Shown in pieces: positions 45,856 through 56,796 of a stretch of DNA of 64,000 nucleotides. Under the pieces are notes generated by a model. It ran no database searches, was not told where the DNA came from, and was given only the letters and a program-made list of their open reading frames with translations. Position 1 is the first letter of the stretch; every line of letters begins with the position of its first letter. The stretch covers positions 310,001 to 374,000 of the forward strand of contig NZ_SRHV01000005.1 in NCBI RefSeq assembly GCF_004698125.1. The letters are read 5' to 3'. The position numbers were made by a program, and so were the translations under genes. The DNA comes from Halosimplex halophilum (GTDB taxonomy: Archaea > Halobacteriota > Halobacteria > Halobacteriales > Haloarculaceae).

Positions 45856-46941
45856 TCACTCGTCGTCGACACTCACGCACGTCCCGGCCTCGGCCGACCG
45901 GTAGATCGCGTCCATGACGCGCTGGACGGTCAGCGCCTCCTCGACCGTACTCTCCGCGGGCGGCTGGCCGCTGGCGACGGCCTCCAGGAACCGTCTGTCG
46001 TTGCCCTCCCAGCCGGTGTGGTCGAGCGACCCGTCGGCCAGCTCGGCCTCCATCACGTGATCGGTGCCCTGACGACCGGACTCGATCAGGTGCAACTCCT
46101 CGCCGCCGAGGTCGAGGCGCGCCCCGGCGTCGGTCCCGCGGACGACGAACTCCTGTGAGGGCTGCTGGTTGGCCGCCCAGGCGACCTCCAGGGAGACCGT
46201 GCGGTCGTCGGCACAGCGGATCATCGCCGTCGCCGAGTCCTCCACGTCGAAGACGGCCTCCTCCGTCTCGTCGTACCAGTCGCCGGGGTCGGCGTAGTCC
46301 TCCCGGTTCCCGAACTCCGTGCGGGTGACGGCGAACACCTCCTCGACGGGCGGGAAGTCCATCAGGTACAGCGCGAAGTCGATGGCGTGGACGCCGATGT
46401 CGACGACCGCGCCGCCGCCCGACAGCTCCTCGTTGGTGAACCACGAGCCGACGCCGGGGATGCCCCGCGAGCGGACGTAGTCGGCCTGGACGTGGGTCAC
46501 GTCGCCGAACCGGCCGTCGTCGCGGTAGCCGGTGAACACCTCCGCCGCGGTCGAGACCCGGTTGTGGAAGTTGACCATGCAGAAGCCCTCGGCCTCGCGG
46601 GCGGCCGCGGCGATGCGCTCGGCGGCGTCGAGGTCGTCGGCCAGCGGCTTCTCGCAGAGCACGTCGTAGCCGCGTTCGAGCGCGCCGACGACCGACTCCT
46701 CGTGGAAGGCGTTGGGCGTCGAGACGACGACCGCGTCCAGATTCTCGCGTTCGTACATCTCGTCGGCGTCCTCGTATGTCGTCGCGCCGAACTCGCGGGC
46801 GAACTCGTCGCGGCTGTCGGCCACCACGTCCGTCCCCGCGACGACCTCGTGGCCGAACTCCGCGGCGTTGGTCGCGTGTGTCTGGCCCATGAAGCCGAGT
46901 CCGACGACGCCGAGGCGCACCGTCTGCTGTCCGTCTGTCAT
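45856..46941 (-). CDS. Gfo/Idh/MocA-family oxidoreductase
   Basis: A 361-residue NAD(P)-dependent dehydrogenase. The Rossmann loop reads LGVVGLGFMGQTHA (about residues 9-22). The hallmark Glu-Lys-Pro motif occurs in DVLCEKPLADD (about 94-104), and the catalytic-domain pattern GGGAVVDIGVHAIDFALYLM (about 173-192) is conserved. Substrates in this family are sugars, inositols or sugar acids; the exact one cannot be read from the sequence. Convergent with the HepT gene and divergent from CheF copy 2. Confidence 0.9.
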   Translation of the reverse strand: MTDGQQTVRLGVVGLGFMGQTHATNAAEFGHEVVAGTDVVADSRDEFAREFGATTYEDADEMYERENLDAVVVSTPNAFHEESVVGALERGYDVLCEKPLADDLDAAERIAAAAREAEGFCMVNFHNRVSTAAEVFTGYRDDGRFGDVTHVQADYVRSRGIPGVGSWFTNEELSGGGAVVDIGVHAIDFALYLMDFPPVEEVFAVTRTEFGNREDYADPGDWYDETEEAVFDVEDSATAMIRCADDRTVSLEVAWAANQQPSQEFVVRGTDAGARLDLGGEELHLIESGRQGTDHVMEAELADGSLDHTGWEGNDRRFLEAVASGQPPAESTVEEALTVQRVMDAIYRSAEAGTCVSVDDE

Positions 46942-47152
46942 AGCTGTGATCCCGTCTGGACGGCGGATGAGCCTTTGGGCCGCGGTGGCCTGCTCCGGCT
47001 GTCACTCCGCGCGAGCGCGACGCCGACTCCGCTGTGGGGTCGGAGGCCGCTGGCGGGTTCGGGTGCCAGCCGGGCCGACCGATTTCGGGAGGCGATAATC
47101 GGCCCGCAACGCCTATGGCGGGCGACCGGGAAGCGCCGACAACTGCGGTCCC

Positions 47153-48013
47153 ATGAGCAACTCGGAGAAGAAGGTGACGGACATGCAGGGGCGGTACATG
47201 CAGGCCGTCGCCGACGGGCGCGAGCGCGACGACGCCGACTGGCAGTCCTGTCGGATCGTCCTGACCACGGAGCGGCTGGTGCTCGTCGCCGAGGAGAAGC
47301 TAACCGTCCCGCTCGCGGAGATCGACGAGATCGGGCAGCGCTACGACGTGAACCAGCGGGCCGCGAGCGTCGCAAGCTACCTCGGTCTCCACGTCGGCGA
47401 GGACGTGGTGCTGGTCTCGGGCGCCGACCACGACGAGTTCGAGACGGACTTCTACCACGCCTGTCTCAACGGCGAGGTCCTCTACGTCGACCACCCGGCC
47501 GTCGAGGGCGGCGTCGTCCAGGGCACCGACTGGACGAAAGCGCGCATCCGCATCACCGACGACGACATCCGGCTGGCGCTGGCCGACGGCGAGCGCGTCG
47601 TCATCGAGCGCGACGACATCGGCGAGGTCGAGGAGGACGAACGCCAGGCCGCCGGCGAGCAGCGCCGCGTCATCGAGGTCGAACACAGCCAGGGGGAGAT
47701 CAGCGTCGAGACCCACGTCACCGGCGACCCGTACGACCTGTCGGTCCTCTCGCAGGTGCTCGAGGAGGGCGTCGAGCGCAACCGCGCCGACCTCGACCTG
47801 GGCCCCGTCGAGAAACAGGTCGTCATGGCGCTGCACTCGGGCGTCTCGCCGTTCGAGATCCCCGAGTTCGTCGACAGCGAGGTCGAGGAGATCGAGGAGA
47901 TCTACGACCGACTCATCGAACTCGACGTGATCGAGGTGGTCCGCGAGCGCACCGAGGTCGAGATGACCGCCCGCGGGCGGTCAGTCGCCGGCGACACGAT
48001 GGGCGAGCAGTAG
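47153..48013 (+). CDS. CheF-family taxis protein, copy 2
   Basis: A 286-residue paralogue of the protein at 43944: KVTDMQGRYMQAVADGRERDDADWQSCRIVLTTERLVL pattern at the N-terminus, GVVQGTDWTKARIRITDDDIRLALADG in the middle, VEKQVVMALHSGVSPFEIPEF and MTARGRSVAGDTMGEQ at the end. Haloarchaea commonly carry two cheF genes; one is essential for taxis in Halobacterium. Here they are 2.3 kb apart in the same orientation, separated by MntA-HepT and a dehydrogenase. Which is CheF1 cannot be decided from this window. Confidence 0.87.
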   Translation: MSNSEKKVTDMQGRYMQAVADGRERDDADWQSCRIVLTTERLVLVAEEKLTVPLAEIDEIGQRYDVNQRAASVASYLGLHVGEDVVLVSGADHDEFETDFYHACLNGEVLYVDHPAVEGGVVQGTDWTKARIRITDDDIRLALADGERVVIERDDIGEVEEDERQAAGEQRRVIEVEHSQGEISVETHVTGDPYDLSVLSQVLEEGVERNRADLDLGPVEKQVVMALHSGVSPFEIPEFVDSEVEEIEEIYDRLIELDVIEVVRERTEVEMTARGRSVAGDTMGEQ

Positions 48014-48068
48014 CGATTACCGAGAGCGGCAGTAGTGTTTCGTGTGTGTGCGTCCGACGTACGCTCGT

Positions 48069-48344
48069 ATGTCGAAAACCGGTTCGGACGGGAACGATCC
48101 CGAGATCGACCGGATTAACCTCCGAATCTCGCGTTCGTTTCTCGATGTGGTCGACGAGACGTGGCGCGAGCGTGGATTCAACAGCCGAAGCGAATTCATC
48201 CGATACGCGCTACGTGACTCGGTGAACCATCCCGAGGGTGCAGGTGTCTGGAAGGATCTGGCGATCAGTGAAGCACAGTTCGACGAAGGTGAGGGGACTC
48301 CGAGCGACGAGATGCGGGAGATGTATGGAATAGACGCAAGGTGA
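48069..48344 (+). CDS. Ribbon-helix-helix (CopG-like) protein, orphan
   Basis: A 91-residue protein with the ribbon RINLRISRSFLDVVDE, a turn and a second helix SRSEFIRYALRDSV (residues about 18-57), the classic antitoxin/CopG fold. Its C-terminal half (about 58-91) is acidic, as in antitoxins that bind a toxin, but the next 125 bases contain no toxin frame. It may be an orphan antitoxin or a stand-alone regulator. ATG 48069 starts at MSKTGSDGN; the frame is open 9 codons upstream. Confidence 0.78.
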   Translation: MSKTGSDGNDPEIDRINLRISRSFLDVVDETWRERGFNSRSEFIRYALRDSVNHPEGAGVWKDLAISEAQFDEGEGTPSDEMREMYGIDAR

Positions 48345-48473
48345 CGACTGAACAGGTCGGTCACGGGAATCCGGACGCGGGGATCGGCCGATTCTGAACG
48401 AGGCGACTCTACCAGACTACGCGTCGTATCCGCCGCCCAGAAAGTTGAAAGTGGCAGGCGACGACGAACACGT

Positions 48474-49673
48474 ATGAGCATCGATACGGCGGTGGTCCTC
48501 GCGGCGGGTGAGGGGACGCGGCTGCGGCCGCTGACCCGCAACCGGCCCAAGCCGATGTTGCCGGCGGCCAACCGGCCGATCCTGGAGTACGTCTTCGACG
48601 CCTTGGTCGCGGCCGACGTGCGGCAGATCGTGGTCGTGGTGGGGTACAGGCGCGGGCGGGTGCAGGACCACTTCGGGCCGACCTACGACGGGGTCGACCT
48701 GAAGTACGTCACCCAGCGCAAGCAGCTCGGCAGCGGGCACGCCCTCCTGCAGGCCCGCGAGGCCGTCGACGGGCCGGCGCTGGTCGTCAACGGCGACCGC
48801 GTCATCGACGCCAACATCGTCCGCGACGTGGTCCGGGAGTTCGAGGACAGCGGCGAGCCCTCGATGGCCGTCCTCGAACGGCCCGAGACCAGCCAGTACG
48901 GCGCGGTCGTCCTCCACGAGGGCGACGTGGCCGAACTCGTCGAGAAGCCCGACACCGACGAGTACCGGCTGATCAACGCCGGCGTCTACGCCTTCGAGCC
49001 CTCGGTGTTCGACGCGATCGACGCGACCGACCGCTCGGACGGCGAGCTCGCGCTGACCGACACGATCGGTCGGCTGATGGACGAGGGACGGGTTCGCGGG
49101 GTGCGGACCGAGGGGATGTGGGTCGACGCGACCTACCCCTGGGACCTGCTGGCGGTGGCCGACGAGGTGCTCGCCCGCGGCCACGTCGACGAGCCCGCTC
49201 GCGGCGACCGCAACGCCGACGTGTGGGTCGACCCCGCGGCGACCGTCCACGACGCCGCCGTCCTGCAGGGTCCGGTCGTGGTCGGCCCCGACTGCGAGGT
49301 CGGCCCCGGTGCAGTGGTCGGCCCCGGCGCGGCACTGGGCCAGAACGTGACCGTGGGCGCGAACGCGACCGTCCGGAGTTCCGTCCTCGACACGGACACG
49401 CGCGTCGAGTCGGGCTCGACGCTCATCGACGCCGTCACCGGCCAGGACGTAACTCTCGGCGCGGGGACGGTCGTCCCGGGCGGCCCCGCCGACGTGCGCG
49501 TCGGCCGCGAGGTGTTCGAGGACCAGCGGCTGGGCGCGGTCGTCGCCGACCGCGTGACCGCCGAGGGCGACGCGAGTTTCGCCCCAGGGACGCTCGTCGG
49601 CCCCGACGCGCACATCGGGACCAGCGTCCGCGCGAGCGGCACGATCGCCGGCGACGCGGAGGTGGTTCGATGA
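48474..49673 (+). CDS. GlmU-like sugar nucleotidyltransferase with left-handed beta-helix
   Basis: A 399-residue enzyme. The nucleotidyltransferase domain shows LAAGEGTRLRPLTRNRPKPMLP (signature, residues 9-30), GDRVID (metal-binding Asp) and EKPDTDEYRLINAGVYAF. Residues about 250-399 form hexapeptide repeats (AVLQGPVVVGPDCEVGPGAVVGPGA), ending a likely acetyltransferase-type beta-helix. It belongs with archaeal glucose/glucosamine-1-phosphate nucleotidyltransferases. With glmS just downstream it probably makes UDP-N-acetylglucosamine for glycans. A 21-codon micro-ORF separates the two genes. Confidence 0.87.
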   Translation: MSIDTAVVLAAGEGTRLRPLTRNRPKPMLPAANRPILEYVFDALVAADVRQIVVVVGYRRGRVQDHFGPTYDGVDLKYVTQRKQLGSGHALLQAREAVDGPALVVNGDRVIDANIVRDVVREFEDSGEPSMAVLERPETSQYGAVVLHEGDVAELVEKPDTDEYRLINAGVYAFEPSVFDAIDATDRSDGELALTDTIGRLMDEGRVRGVRTEGMWVDATYPWDLLAVADEVLARGHVDEPARGDRNADVWVDPAATVHDAAVLQGPVVVGPDCEVGPGAVVGPGAALGQNVTVGANATVRSSVLDTDTRVESGSTLIDAVTGQDVTLGAGTVVPGGPADVRVGREVFEDQRLGAVVADRVTAEGDASFAPGTLVGPDAHIGTSVRASGTIAGDAEVVR

Positions 49674-49734
49674 ACGGACGCGGTGGACCTGCGGCGGACG
49701 GGCGTGAAACCGAACGGAACGAGGTGACTCGCTA

Positions 49735-49735
<1 letters not shown>
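49670..49735 (+). CDS. Possible bridging micro-ORF between glmU-like gene and glmS
   Basis: A 21-codon frame (MNGRGGPAADGRETERNEVTR plus stop) starts on the stop of the upstream gene (ATGA) and its TAA overlaps the glmS ATG (TAATG). The layout is like the frame at 14472-14534. It may serve translational coupling or may be accidental. Confidence 0.3.
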
Positions 49736-51543
<1,808 letters not shown>

Positions 51544-51631
51544 CTATCATAATTAATACCAGATCGTGGTGGTTTTATAGCTCCATCGTCGAATTTCAGG
51601 AAAGCCGCGGGTACCGGCCTGAATCCGAACG

Positions 51632-53425
51632 ATGACTGAGAAGCTTTCTCGGCGAGCAAAGCTGCGAGCCATCTATCGCGTCGCTCAGTTCCGACCCCTA
51701 ACTACAGCCGCGATCGTCGCTCTGAGTGTGTTTGCGGCAGTGTTCGAAGGGATCGGCCTGAGTTTCCTGTTGCCTATCATTGAACTCGCCCGTGGCGATG
51801 CCGAGGGTAGGGGCCAGTACTTGGAGTGGTTCATCACCGGATACGAGACGCTGGGGATCCCGTTCACGCTGGAGTACGTGGTCGTCGGGGTTGCTCTAGT
51901 CATGACCGCTCGGTACACGTCGAGTTTCCTGGTGTCGTGGCTGCAAGCGGCGCTTCGGACGAAATATGTCCGGTATCTCAAAGTCGAATCATTCGACCAC
52001 GCTCTGGACGCCGAAGCAGCGTACTTCGACGACGAAGGTTCCGACGAGATTTTAAACGCGATCGTCACCCAGTCGGAGTACGCCGGTCGGTCGATCACCC
52101 GGCTGGTCAAACTGGTCCAGCAGGGCTTTTTGACCGCAATGTACGGCGCAGTTGCGCTCGCGATGGCGCCGCTGTTGACCTTCGGGTCGGTGCTGGTGCT
52201 CGGGGTAGTCGCGCTCGTCTCGCGGTACGCGGTTGAATCGGGCTACGCGGTCGGCGACCGGGTCGCTGAGGCTAATGAGCGGATCCAGGCAGCCGCACAG
52301 GCCGGGACCCAAGGCATCAGGGATGTCAAGCTGTTCGGTCTGGAGCCAGAACTGTTCGAGCGGTTTTGCGAGGCTGCCGACAGTCTGACCCTCGAACGGG
52401 TCACGCTGCGGCGCAACGAGGCCGCGCTCGATAACATCTACCAGCTAGCTATCGCGATCACGGTCTTTCTCCTCATCTATGTCGCGCTTGAGCTCGTGGA
52501 ACTCTCGTTTGCGGCGCTGGGCGTGTTCTTGTTCGCGATGTTCCGTCTTGCACCCCGAGCGAGCACGCTGAACAATCTGGTATATCAAATCGAGAGTGAC
52601 CTCCCCCATCTCGTCCGGACCCAATCGTTCATCGACGAACTCGCCGTGCGGGCAGAACCGCGGGACGAGGCTGAACTGGTGCCCGACCGGATCGACGCGA
52701 TCGCGTTCGAGGACGTTACGTTCGGCTACGAAAGTGACGAAACGGTCGTCCGGGGCCTTTCCTTCGAGGTCCAGCACAGTGAATTCGTCGCCTTCGTCGG
52801 TCCGTCTGGTGCGGGAAAATCGACAATTGTCTCGCTGTTGTCGCGCCTCTATGAACCGGATTCGGGGATAATCACTGCAAACGGGACGCCCATCGACACC
52901 TTTGACGTGCGCGAGTGGCGTGAACACGTTGCTGTGGTTCGACAGCAGCCGTTCATTTTCAACGAGACGCTACGGTACAACGTGACCGTCGGTGACCGAG
53001 ACGCCTCGCAGGCCGAGATCGAACGCGCCTGTGAGATAGCACAGGTGACGAAGTTCTTAGATGAGTTACCTAACGGTTATGACACGGTGTTAGGGGACGA
53101 CGGTGTCCGTCTCTCGGGGGGTCAGCGTCAGCGGATCGCTATCGCCCGTGCGGTGCTGAAAGACGCCGACATACTCATACTTGACGAGGGGACCAGCGAT
53201 CTGGACACCACGCTTGAGGAACGGGTTCACGACGGCATTGAGTCTATGGGCCGGGACTGTCTGTTGGTCGTCGTGGCCCACCGGCTCTCTACGGTCCGGA
53301 ATGCTGATCGGATCTACGCGATGGAAGACGGTGAGATCTTGGAGGCGGGTCGTCACGAGAAACTGATCAAGTCTGGCGGGAAATACGCCGACCTCTATGA
53401 GTCTCAGACCCGGAGTGCCCAATAG
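51632..53425 (+). CDS. ABC exporter/flippase with fused membrane and ATPase domains
   Basis: A 597-residue half-transporter. Six membrane segments occupy about residues 20-320. The ATPase follows: Walker A GPSGAGKST (about 390), signature LSGGQRQRIAIARA (about 494), Walker B ILILDEGTSDLD and the switch His in VVAHRLSTV. The type matches PglK/MsbA-like flippases. At the head of a glycan locus the likely job is turning a lipid-linked oligosaccharide across the membrane. AT-rich DNA before the start (51541-51590) holds its promoter. The gene itself is GC-rich compared with the next few genes. Confidence 0.87.
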   Translation: MTEKLSRRAKLRAIYRVAQFRPLTTAAIVALSVFAAVFEGIGLSFLLPIIELARGDAEGRGQYLEWFITGYETLGIPFTLEYVVVGVALVMTARYTSSFLVSWLQAALRTKYVRYLKVESFDHALDAEAAYFDDEGSDEILNAIVTQSEYAGRSITRLVKLVQQGFLTAMYGAVALAMAPLLTFGSVLVLGVVALVSRYAVESGYAVGDRVAEANERIQAAAQAGTQGIRDVKLFGLEPELFERFCEAADSLTLERVTLRRNEAALDNIYQLAIAITVFLLIYVALELVELSFAALGVFLFAMFRLAPRASTLNNLVYQIESDLPHLVRTQSFIDELAVRAEPRDEAELVPDRIDAIAFEDVTFGYESDETVVRGLSFEVQHSEFVAFVGPSGAGKSTIVSLLSRLYEPDSGIITANGTPIDTFDVREWREHVAVVRQQPFIFNETLRYNVTVGDRDASQAEIERACEIAQVTKFLDELPNGYDTVLGDDGVRLSGGQRQRIAIARAVLKDADILILDEGTSDLDTTLEERVHDGIESMGRDCLLVVVAHRLSTVRNADRIYAMEDGEILEAGRHEKLIKSGGKYADLYESQTRSAQ

Positions 53426-53624
53426 CCCGTATTCGGCACCGTATTGTCGGTAAAATCGGTTAACGCGCTACTATAATTTTCGTACGTTTCGAATCCAGAA
53501 TTCGATAGTGTTATCTCAATCTTGCGGTCGTCAAGTGGAACGTGTAGTCGTTACTCGGGAGTCAGAGGACTGCATAAAATCCCATCCCTATGTTTCAAAT
53601 ACACACAAGCAAATACACACAACG

Positions 53625-54629
53625 ATGGATCTTCTGGGACGGGTCAGATCTATGAATAGTAATGGATGTATTCTATCATCAGACAAAAATATATTATCAA
53701 GCTCACTCCGTCGTTTGGAGCACGGTCCTATTCGCCACTCGTACAATTTTTATTGGAACATCCGGCACGGTTCAGGAACTTCAATCCTTGACAAAGAGTG
53801 GGATAATCTTTTGCTATTAGATGCATGTCGCTATGATGAGTTCCGCCGTATCTCCCCTTTCCAACCTTCTATTATAGATAAGCGGATAACACTCGGCTCA
53901 AAGACACCTGAGTTCTTACAACGTACGTTTAGAAATATCCGCTTACACGATGTGGTGTATGTAACTGCAAACCCCCAAGTTCTGAAATTTTTGGCCAAAA
54001 ACGAAGAAGGCGCACCGATTTTCTACGATACTATTTCCTTACTTGATGAGTGGGAGGCTGAAACACAGACAATCCCTCCAGAAACGGTTCGCAAAGCAGC
54101 TTTAGAAGCGGCCGAAACGTATCCCGACAAGCGGCTATTGATCCATTTTCTCCAGCCGCATGCACCGTTTCTCGGGAGAACAGCAAACGCAATCAAGCGC
54201 CGAACCGGAAAGACGATAGGTGGATTAGACCCAGGACGCGACTATACAGAGGTCAAACCCAGAGATATCGAGACGGCGTCATACCGGGACATGTTGCGGG
54301 AAGGTGTTACTCGTGAGGAGATCCGGTGTGCTTATCGGGAGACGCTTCAACTTGTAATTAATGAATGTCTTCCACTCATAGATACGCTCCCGGGGAAAAC
54401 AGCCATCACGTCTGATCATGGAGAACTATTAGGTGACCCAATTTATCCTTTCGGCCGTGAGCGTTGGGAACACCCGAGCGGCTATCGAACAACTGAGTTA
54501 TGTGTCGTTCCGTGGCTTAAATTCGGTGGTGAGAATCGGAAGCAGGTGATCTCAGAAGCGCCTAAACAGAGCAGTCCAGCTGACCGAGAAAAGATCGAGA
54601 AGCGACTCCGTTCTCTTGGATATAAATGA
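53625..54629 (+). CDS. Alkaline-phosphatase-superfamily protein (sulfatase-like), copy 1
   Basis: A 334-residue protein. Metal-site phrases are LLLLDACRYDEF (about residue 62) and TSDHGELLG (about 261), with VVYVTANPQ and AAETYPDKRLLIHFLQPHAPFLG in between. These match the paralogue at 61789-62709. The fold is that of sulfatases, phosphoglycerol and phosphoethanolamine transferases. The substrate may be a glycan modification, which is inferred from the surroundings. The gene is markedly AT-richer than the rest of the window. ATG 53625 follows an AT-rich promoter; the longer frame from 53508 is less likely. Confidence 0.78.
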   Translation: MDLLGRVRSMNSNGCILSSDKNILSSSLRRLEHGPIRHSYNFYWNIRHGSGTSILDKEWDNLLLLDACRYDEFRRISPFQPSIIDKRITLGSKTPEFLQRTFRNIRLHDVVYVTANPQVLKFLAKNEEGAPIFYDTISLLDEWEAETQTIPPETVRKAALEAAETYPDKRLLIHFLQPHAPFLGRTANAIKRRTGKTIGGLDPGRDYTEVKPRDIETASYRDMLREGVTREEIRCAYRETLQLVINECLPLIDTLPGKTAITSDHGELLGDPIYPFGRERWEHPSGYRTTELCVVPWLKFGGENRKQVISEAPKQSSPADREKIEKRLRSLGYK

Positions 54630-54648
54630 GTTGTGAAGAATTGCTATG

Positions 54649-55416
54649 TTAATTTTGACATTGATCTGTATCAGAGTTTGACTGTTTAAACACGAACACG
54701 TTTTCGGGTATTTCGGTTGTGACCTCTAGAGACAACTCATCGCGGATCGTCCGTACAGTCGCTTCGTCATACTCGTAGCCACGCTGATTGAATTTCTCGA
54801 TCCAGTAGGATCGGGGTTGTTCATTAACGTGGTGTCTTCCACTTTGTCCTGGCGTAGCCGCGGTGAAAAACACGACAGGTGCCGCATCGGTAACTGTATC
54901 AACGAGTGTTTCGGAGTACGGCTCTGCAAGGTGTTCAGCGACTTCGATGCAAAGTGCCAAATCATACTCTTGAGCCGATGAATACGGATCGCGAAGATCA
55001 AACTGCTCAAGATGTTCTCGGGGCACGACCGCGTGCTCGAGTGCCTTTTCGCTACCTTCGACGCCGTAGATCGTCATGTCCTGATCGTGAAAATACTCTA
55101 GATGTTGGCCGATCGCACAACCGAAGTCTATCACTGAGTCCGGCTCGAATAATTCATCGAGTGTTACCGCGATTTGCTCGGCATCGGCATGCCACTCGTC
55201 GCTTTTCCGTTTAGCATAGTACTCCTCGCTGTAGACAGTATCTGGTGAAGTGATCCGGGACTTATCAGTATAAGTATAAAATCGGTTTTTTATTGCGCGA
55301 AGAACTTCTCGAAAAACCGATTGTAATCGCCACCGGATGAAGTTGAACGTTCCTTTCAGGAGAGATGTGATTCCTCCCATACGATATCGTTTCAATGCGC
55401 GCGTTAGCAATCTCAT
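54649..55416 (-). CDS. Class I SAM-dependent methyltransferase
   Basis: A 255-residue protein. Residues about 1-60 are basic and helical (MRLLTRALKRYRMGG). The methyltransferase core shows SVIDFGCAIGQHLEYF (motif I), DMTIYGVEGSEKAL (motif II) and YDLALCIEVAEHLAEPYSE, then a methyl-site region APVVFFTAATPGQSGRHHVN. The pattern fits methyltransferases that act on sugars. ATG 55416 is preferred over 55467 because a TATA-like box (55441-55447) is centred 27-28 bases before it. AT-rich, opposite in strand to the neighbours. Confidence 0.8.
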   Translation of the reverse strand: MRLLTRALKRYRMGGITSLLKGTFNFIRWRLQSVFREVLRAIKNRFYTYTDKSRITSPDTVYSEEYYAKRKSDEWHADAEQIAVTLDELFEPDSVIDFGCAIGQHLEYFHDQDMTIYGVEGSEKALEHAVVPREHLEQFDLRDPYSSAQEYDLALCIEVAEHLAEPYSETLVDTVTDAAPVVFFTAATPGQSGRHHVNEQPRSYWIEKFNQRGYEYDEATVRTIRDELSLEVTTEIPENVFVFKQSNSDTDQCQN

Positions 55417-55944
55417 TGGAAATACTTCTTTGAATCTATTATTTATATCCAAGGGCTCGCAGTCCATGTTGAGTCGTGTGCTAGACCGGCGGAATTTGTT
55501 CTACGGGTGAGTGATCTGAGTCTGATCACGGACTGCGGGATGAGAGATCCGGGGTACAATACAGAGTTGCGGCGTCCAGACGCCCGATGAAGACCCCAAC
55601 GGGGATAACCCACAGAACGAGTCGTCTATCCCAGAATTCACCGTGATCGGTCGTCAGGATGTCGTACCTTCTAGCGCATTGAACAGTTGCGCACACTCCT
55701 AACATACTATTTGGTGGGTTTACGGTAACTTGACGGATCGTCTTCGGTCTACACTAGTATCCTAGACGGATGGCTCAACGGAGTCTGAATTCTGGGAACA
55801 GCTTTGAGCGATGGGATACTACTAATACGTACGACACTCATTAGTTCGATGACGGAGGCGCTGGTTCGGTAACGGACGAAGTTCACCACTCGCTAGAACA
55901 GTATCCCGAGGAGTTGACTTCGGGTCGTTTCCGGTCGTACATAC
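55417..55944. other. Intergenic region with a TATA-like box
   Basis: The complement has tataaat at 55441-55447, the likely promoter for the methyltransferase gene. The remaining 500 bases have stop codons in all frames and an intermediate composition. I see no gene. AT-rich spots at 55700-55715 and 55815-55850 may be promoters for the FkbM gene. Confidence 0.45.
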
Positions 55945-56796
55945 ATGACGGCTATCACTAACACTGCTGGACAGATACTCCCTGACTGGGTGAAACCATT
56001 CCTCGTTCCGGTCTATAAACAAATTAGACACCTCTACTGGGCTGGCAGGTGTGTCTCTGGCATCAATTACTATACGTATCGTTTCGGAGATCGGACGGTT
56101 CAGGTGTACTATACCGTCGAATCAGCTGGTGCCTTTTCAGGATTGGTGCCGGATGGTATTGTCACAACGGAACAGATACCGCTTGACCTGTTGGAAGTGA
56201 ACGAGCGGGTCAACGCGGTGATCGATGTCGGTGCACACTTCGGTACGTACACCGTTCTTTTTGAGCTGTTGAACAGGAAGATCGACGTATACGCTTTCGA
56301 ACCGGACGATTACAACCGAGACGTGCTGAAACGCGTTGTTGAGGAAAACGAGTTCGACACTCATGTTCGGCCAGAGGTGGTCGCCGAAGAAACCAGCGTC
56401 GTCGACCTCTACACGAGTAACCGTGATGGATCTGAACGAAACTCCATATCAGCAATCGACGGGTTCGAAACTGTTGAAAAGCAAAGTGTTTCGCTGTCGG
56501 ATTTTATCGAAGAACGCGGACTATCGTCCGTATTCGTCAAAATCGATGCCGAAGGAGCGGAACTCGATATCCTCCGCGATCTGCTGTCTGCCCCCAATGA
56601 ATACGTAGCGGGTATAGTCGAAGTTCACCCTGAAAAGCTCTCGGAACCGCCAGAAGAGGTGATCCGGTTACTCGAATCAGCGTGTGATGACTACCAGTAT
56701 ATCGCCGAAACCTCCCCGAGTCATGTCGATAGCGATTCGATCGAGTTTGAACACAATCGGCCGATGTACTACTTCGTCCAGGGGGATACACAATGA
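55945..56796 (+). CDS. FkbM-family methyltransferase
   Basis: A 283-residue protein with the FkbM pattern: VIDVGAHFGTYTVLF (SAM loop, about residue 93), VYAFEPDDYNRDVLKR (about 115), then SLSDFIEERGLSSVFVKIDAEGAELDILRDL (family hallmark KIDAEGAELDIL, about 192-203). Members O-methylate sugars or polyketides. In the present locus a glycan sugar is the likely target. Its stop overlaps the start of the next gene (ATGA), so they are coupled. Confidence 0.88.
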   Translation: MTAITNTAGQILPDWVKPFLVPVYKQIRHLYWAGRCVSGINYYTYRFGDRTVQVYYTVESAGAFSGLVPDGIVTTEQIPLDLLEVNERVNAVIDVGAHFGTYTVLFELLNRKIDVYAFEPDDYNRDVLKRVVEENEFDTHVRPEVVAEETSVVDLYTSNRDGSERNSISAIDGFETVEKQSVSLSDFIEERGLSSVFVKIDAEGAELDILRDLLSAPNEYVAGIVEVHPEKLSEPPEEVIRLLESACDDYQYIAETSPSHVDSDSIEFEHNRPMYYFVQGDTQ

